Source of the DNA: Limosilactobacillus sp.
Lineage (GTDB): Bacteria > Bacillota > Bacilli > Lactobacillales > Lactobacillaceae
NCBI RefSeq assembly: GCF_022482365.1
Contig: NZ_JAKVPE010000001.1
Coordinates: forward strand, 2,098,176-2,162,175
DNA length: 64,000 bases
Direction of reading: 5' to 3'
Part shown: one piece after another, positions 60,408 to 64,000 of the stretch
Layout of the letters: each line of letters begins with the position of its first letter
How positions within the stretch are numbered: position 1 is the first letter of the stretch
Program-made: the position numbers and the translations under genes
Notes under the pieces: model-generated
What the model was told of the DNA's origin: nothing
Seen by the model: the letters and a program-made list of their open reading frames with translations, nothing else
Database searches by the model: none

Positions 60408-61832
60408 ATGTCATCATTATTCCGTAAAAAAGATATTAATGATCTTGTTAAACACGCCTCACCTTTAAAGCGCACCTTAAAAACTTGGGATCTAACTTTT
60501 TTAGGTATTGGTGCCATCATAGGGACTGGAATCTTTGTTCTAACTGGTAAAGGAGCCCTAACAGCTGGGCCTGCCTTGGCTTTATCATTTTTTATGGCAG
60601 CTATATGTTGTGGCTTTGCTGGATTATGCTATGCTGAATTTGCTTCAATGGCTCCGGTTGCCGGATCCGCCTACACATATTCATACATTGCATTTGGTGA
60701 AATTATTGCTTTTATTATTGGATGGGATTTAATCTTAGAGTATGCTCTTGGCGCGGCAACTGTTTCAGTTGGTTGGTCTGGTTATTTTACTAATTTATTA
60801 AGTAATATGGGAATCCGTATTCCCACCTTATTAACTGCTGCAATAGGAACAACTCCTGGAGTCAATACAATTTTTAACTTACCAGCCTTTTTAATTGTCC
60901 TAGTTATTACTTGGATTATTTCAATTGGGATTACTCAAACTAAGCGAGTTAATGACACAATGGTTCTAGTTAAACTAGCAGTTATTGTTTTATTTATTAT
61001 TTGTACAATTTGGTTTATTAAGCCACAAAATTGGCATCCTTTTAGTCCATTTGGTTGGTATTCTTATCACAATGGAACTGCATCTGGTATTATTCCAGCT
61101 GCATCTATTGTGTTCTTCTCTTTCATCGGATTTGATGCCGTATCTTCCAGTGCTGAGGAAACTATCAATCCTAGTAAGACATTACCACGGGGAATTTTAC
61201 TGTCATTATTAATTTCAACGATACTTTATATCATTATGACATTGACTATGACTGGTGTTGTTAAATATACTATTTTTATTAAGTATTTAAATGCTCCTAT
61301 TTTAGCTGTTTTAGCCAAAACGGGACAAACTTGGTTATCCATTATTGTTAGCGTGGGGGCTATTTTAGGCATGACTACCGTTATTTTGGTTCAACTATAT
61401 GGGCAATCAAGAATTAGTTACTCAATGTCGAGAGATGGTCTATTTCCCAAATTCTTTGGTCAAGTCGATCAAAAACATCAAACTCCCTTTAAAGGAACTT
61501 GGTTTTTTGGAATTATTACAGCGTTAGCAAGTGGATTTATCAATTTAAATATTTTATCAGAATTGGTCAATATCGGAACTTTAACTGCTTTTATTTTAGT
61601 TTCTGCCGGAGTTCTTCTAATGCGTCGTACCCATCCTGAAATCCATCGAGGCTTTCGGGCACCAGGAGTTCCAATTACCCCAATTATTGCAATTATTTTT
61701 TGTATTACGCTTATAGCCGGACTAAATTGGGAAACTTGGCTACGATTTGTAGTTTGGCTGGCAATCGGTATGGCTATTTACTTTGGCTATGGTAGACGCC
61801 ATGCAACTATTAAGGATAAAAAGGGAGAATGA
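60408..61832 (+). CDS. APC-family amino-acid permease
   Basis: A 474-residue transporter with twelve helices or more, of the cationic-amino-acid/YfnA type (TWDLTFLGIGAIIGTGIFVLTG... in pieces: FLGIGAIIGTGIFVLTGKGA near residues 26-45, then AEFASMAPVAGSAYTYSY and SFIGFDAVSSSAEETINPSK). These motifs are diagnostic of APC transporters that lie near UspA proteins. The substrate is uncertain. AAGGAAAG precedes the ATG at 60408, with an in-frame ATG ten codons upstream. The gene is strongly AT-rich (third positions A/T), unlike the core, and forms an operon with the following UspA gene: a transferred pair. Confidence 0.88.
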   Translation: MSSLFRKKDINDLVKHASPLKRTLKTWDLTFLGIGAIIGTGIFVLTGKGALTAGPALALSFFMAAICCGFAGLCYAEFASMAPVAGSAYTYSYIAFGEIIAFIIGWDLILEYALGAATVSVGWSGYFTNLLSNMGIRIPTLLTAAIGTTPGVNTIFNLPAFLIVLVITWIISIGITQTKRVNDTMVLVKLAVIVLFIICTIWFIKPQNWHPFSPFGWYSYHNGTASGIIPAASIVFFSFIGFDAVSSSAEETINPSKTLPRGILLSLLISTILYIIMTLTMTGVVKYTIFIKYLNAPILAVLAKTGQTWLSIIVSVGAILGMTTVILVQLYGQSRISYSMSRDGLFPKFFGQVDQKHQTPFKGTWFFGIITALASGFINLNILSELVNIGTLTAFILVSAGVLLMRRTHPEIHRGFRAPGVPITPIIAIIFCITLIAGLNWETWLRFVVWLAIGMAIYFGYGRRHATIKDKKGE

Positions 61833-61835
61833 CAT

Positions 61836-62264
61836 ATGACTTATAAGCGAATATTAGTTGGCTTAGATGGTTCAGAACAAGCTGATCGAGCTTTTAAGGT
61901 AGGATGTGATTTATCAAAATCTTTATCAGCTACACTTTATATAATTTGGATTGTTAATCGTGATCGTGGTATGGATTCTTCTTTTGGTGTTAATGAAGAT
62001 TTTTATCGAGATCTGTATAATCAAATCACGCAAAGAATTAAACCATATGTTGATCAAGCACAGGCTCAAAAACTTAATGTTGTTAGTAAGGTTTTAGTTG
62101 GAAACATCAAGGTCATATTGGCTAAAGAGTTTCCCCAAGAAAATCAAATTGATTTAATCATATTAGGAAATACTGGCATTAATGTAGTTGAGAAAATGAT
62201 TCAGGGATCACATAGCGGTTATGTCGTTCGGCATTCCTCCTGTGACGTCCTAATTGTTAAGTAA
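61836..62264 (+). CDS. Universal stress protein (UspA family)
   Basis: A 142-residue cytoplasmic protein with the UspA fold: KRILVGLDGSEQADRAFKVG at the start and the ATP-binding motif GNTGINVVEKMIQGSHSGYVVRHS split as LGNTG...GSHSGYVVRH near residues 112-135, with a final CDVLIVK. The start lies three bases after the permease stop codon, and AAAAGGGAG is in the permease 3' end, so translation is coupled. UspA proteins next to APC permeases may modulate transport. The gene is AT-rich like its partner. Confidence 0.92.
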   Translation: MTYKRILVGLDGSEQADRAFKVGCDLSKSLSATLYIIWIVNRDRGMDSSFGVNEDFYRDLYNQITQRIKPYVDQAQAQKLNVVSKVLVGNIKVILAKEFPQENQIDLIILGNTGINVVEKMIQGSHSGYVVRHSSCDVLIVK

Positions 62265-62464
62265 ATAATTTAATTTCCATGATTAATTACATTTCAGTGT
62301 AAAGATTTCGGTACTGTGCCCTGTCAAGTTTACACTTTAAAACAGACTAAGGGGTATTGTACGGTCCGAATTCATTCGAATGCTGAAGACTTTTTGCGTC
62401 TAGTGGGAATCGTTTCCGATTACTGACTAGATATGTTAAATTTAATAAAAAAGGTGGGACGAAA
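62265..62464. other. Non-coding junction between accessory and core sequence
   Basis: Contains AGTGTAAA and TTTACACT as an inverted pair (62295-62335) and no gene. Base composition changes here from AT-rich to core-like, so it marks the right edge of the accessory region. No target repeat was identified. Confidence 0.4.
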
Positions 62465-62830
62465 ATAAAATTAGAAGTAACTGATCATGCCGCAAGCTGG
62501 TTGAAAGACCACTTGGGCCTCCATGAAGGAGACCAACTAGCCTTTGTGGCGGAGAAAGGGCCGACGGGTGTCAAGGTCAAATACCAAGTGCCAACTGAAC
62601 CGGGTCAGGCAGTCGCAAAGGTGGTCAAAGCTGGGGTCACCTACTACATCGATTTTAGTGATGAGTGGTACTTTTCTGGAAAGGTGACCACCGTCGATTA
62701 TGAAAAGCAAAGGGGGATTAGCTACCACTTTGCGGCGGAAAATGATGATTTGAAGATTGTCAAGGGCAACGTAGTTCAGGCGGATAGCACGACGGCGGCG
62801 TCACGGGACTTTGAAGATTTTTGGGAATAG
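62465..62830 (+). CDS. HesB/YneR-like iron-sulfur-family protein starting at ATA
   Basis: A 121-residue protein of the HesB-like (iron-sulfur biosynthesis) superfamily, of the YneR type without all cysteines: KLEVTDHAASWLKDHLGL at the start, then VAEKGPTG and a C-terminal SRDFEDFWE. Family members begin M-K-L-E-x-T. Here the codon at that position is ATA (62465-62467), with AAGGTGG at 62451-62457 seven bases before it. No ATG, GTG or TTG fits upstream; the next TTG at 62501 would lose the first strand. So the gene uses a rare ATA start or has lost its start. The aldo/keto reductase gene follows 10 bp downstream. Confidence 0.72.
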   Translation: MKLEVTDHAASWLKDHLGLHEGDQLAFVAEKGPTGVKVKYQVPTEPGQAVAKVVKAGVTYYIDFSDEWYFSGKVTTVDYEKQRGISYHFAAENDDLKIVKGNVVQADSTTAASRDFEDFWE

Positions 62831-62840
62831 GATGGTAATA

Positions 62841-63658
62841 ATGAAGGAGGTTAAACTAAATAACGGGATTATCATGCCCGCAGTGGGGTACGGAACCTAC
62901 CAAACGGCACCGGAGGAGACAACGAAAAATGTCCTCTTGGCCCTGCAGACGGGGTACCGCCTAATTGACACGGCCCAGTATTATGGCAACGAGGCTGAGG
63001 TCGGCGAGGCCTTGACTGAGAGTGGGCTGGCCAGAGACCAGGTCTTTGTCACCACCAAGGTGCAGACTAGTGGCTACGCGGCCACCAAGGCAGGCTTAGA
63101 CGAATCGTTGCGACGGTTTAACCATGACTACTTTGACCTGGTGATCATCCACTGGCCGACCGGGAACGATGACGAGACCTACCGGGCACTAGAAGACGCC
63201 TACCAGGACGGCAAGGTGCGGCAATCGGCCTCAGTAACTTCAACGCTTCCCAGGTCCAAGCGATTATCGATGGAGCAACCGTGGCCCCGGCGATTGACCA
63301 GATTGAAACCCACCTGCTCTGGCAGCAAAAGCGGATGCACGCCTATTTGATGAGCAGGGGGATGGTTCACGAGTCTTATGCACCACTGGGTGAGAACCAG
63401 CCCGGCTTTTTGGATCAGCCGGTTTTGCAGAAGGTGGCGGCGCGTTACCATAGGACACCGGCCCAGGTTACCCTGCGCTTCTTAAACCAGGAAGGGATCG
63501 TTGTGATTCCAAAGGCCCTGGACCCGCAGCATATGGCAGATAACTTAGCGATTTTTGATTTTACCTTAGCCCCGGCTGATGTGCGGCTGCTGGAAAGCTT
63601 GGATAAGCGGCAGGCAATTGTCGGCTGGCCAGCAACGATGCAGGAGGACCAGTATTAG
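62841..63658 (+). pseudogene. Aldo/keto reductase with frameshift
   Basis: The first part (from ATG 62841) has MPAVGYGTYQT, RLIDTAQYYGNEAEVGEAL with the catalytic Asp and Tyr, and DLVIIHWPTGNDD with the catalytic His. The frame breaks at about 63221, where CGGCAATCGG stands in place of the expected CGGGCAATCGG (missing G); the -1 frame continues as IGLSNFNASQV, APLGENQPGF and VIPKALDPQHM. The protein would be about 272 residues, the 2,5-diketogluconate reductase-like length. One missing base separates it from an intact gene, so a sequencing error is possible. Confidence 0.82.
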
Positions 63659-63717
63659 CATTCTTTATGCTCATCGGGTAAAATAGGGTTAACATTGAAT
63701 AACGAGGAGATTTGATT

Positions 63718-64000
63718 TTGCAAAAATATCAATTAATGGCAACGGCGGCGGCCGGGATTGAGGCCCTGGTCGGCAAGGAACTCCGCCAGTTAGGTTACGA
63801 AGCCAAGGTTGAAAACGGCCGGGTGCGCTTTACCGGCGACATGCGGGACATTTTAACCACCAACCTGTGGCTCCGGACGGCGGACCGGATCAAGATTATT
63901 GTCGGCGAGTTTCCTGCCCGGACCTTTGATGAGCTCTTTGAAAACACGACGGCGTTGCCCTGGGAAGAATTCCTCCCGGTCGATGCCGAATTCCCGGTGG
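63718..64000 (+). CDS. RlmL/YpsC-type 23S rRNA methyltransferase, N-terminal part
   Basis: The gene begins at a TTG (63718), with GAGGAG eight bases upstream, and runs off the window. The visible 94 residues, starting QKYQLMATAAAGIEALVGKE, form the ferredoxin-like and THUMP N-terminal region; TNLWLRTADRIKIIVGEFPA is typical of class I SAM-dependent RNA methyltransferases of the YpsC/RlmL group, which make m2G in 23S rRNA. The catalytic Rossmann part lies beyond the window. Codon use is core-like. Confidence 0.85.
   Translation, partial: MQKYQLMATAAAGIEALVGKELRQLGYEAKVENGRVRFTGDMRDILTTNLWLRTADRIKIIVGEFPARTFDELFENTTALPWEEFLPVDAEFPV

Overview
The window looks like a chromosomal segment of a heterofermentative lactic acid bacterium. 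The best guess is a Limosilactobacillus or close Lactobacillaceae relative. This rests on low-GC Gram-positive signals (strong AGGAGG-type ribosome sites, cre-like boxes, a tmRNA tag ending in YALAA), on unusually GC-rich third codon positions in the core genes, and on gene content: xylose isomerase pathway, arginine-deiminase genes arcB-arcC, glucan-binding repeat proteins and many lactobacillus-type insertion sequences. There is no rRNA operon to settle the species.

Layout. 1-16.4 kb is dense core genome: ung-pta-tsaE-GNAT, a DnaQ-like exonuclease, murB, rbsK, the c-di-AMP and amino-sugar block cdaA-cdaR-glmM-glmS, an OatA-like acyltransferase, a LysM/Apf-like wall protein and tmRNA. 16.5-18.6 kb is a small low-GC insert behind tmRNA: an IS30-type element inserted in the tmRNA terminator, plus three very small minus-strand genes. 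18.6-24 kb holds a zinc alcohol dehydrogenase, an OmpR/HisKA two-component pair and a GRP-type sugar transporter with overlapping cre boxes. 24-30.7 kb is an AgrC/AgrA-like quorum-sensing pair separated by an IS110 element, beside two tandem secreted glucan-binding repeat proteins. 30.8-45 kb is metabolic: pgi, then xylose regulator, transporter, xylA and xylB, an orphan GlnL-type response regulator, arcB-arcC, an EamA permease, a matrixin-like protease and a second identical copy of the first IS30-type element.

45.3-46.5 kb carries two tRNA genes (Gln-CTG, Glu-CTC) and small conserved proteins. From 46.6 to about 62.4 kb lies a patchwork accessory region. It contains four further insertion sequences or remnants, truncated and frameshifted genes (an MFS pump, a SpoIIM-like protein with an in-frame TGA, the 3' end of an unknown gene), an AT-rich PTPS-related membrane protein, a maltodextrin pair (GH13 hydrolase and permease) whose promoter end is cut by an IS5-type element, and an AT-rich amino-acid permease with a UspA protein. 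Core-like sequence resumes at 62.4 kb with a HesB-like protein that seems to start on ATA, a frameshifted aldo/keto reductase and the start of an RNA methyltransferase gene.

How it works together. Carbon control is visible as cre-like boxes before rbsK, the GRP transporter and the xylose permease, and as a XylR-like palindrome shared by xylA and the permease. The most interesting regulatory signal is a set of three GAAG(T) repeats at exactly 10-bp spacing, found both at the promoter of the GlnL-type regulator and just upstream of arcB. This points to an unreported regulator-operator pair controlling arginine catabolism. Other points for a second look are the 33-residue peptide gene behind tmRNA, the candidate IS110 bridge RNA and the divergent repeat pair between the LytTR regulator and the glucan-binding proteins. 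No CRISPR array was seen.
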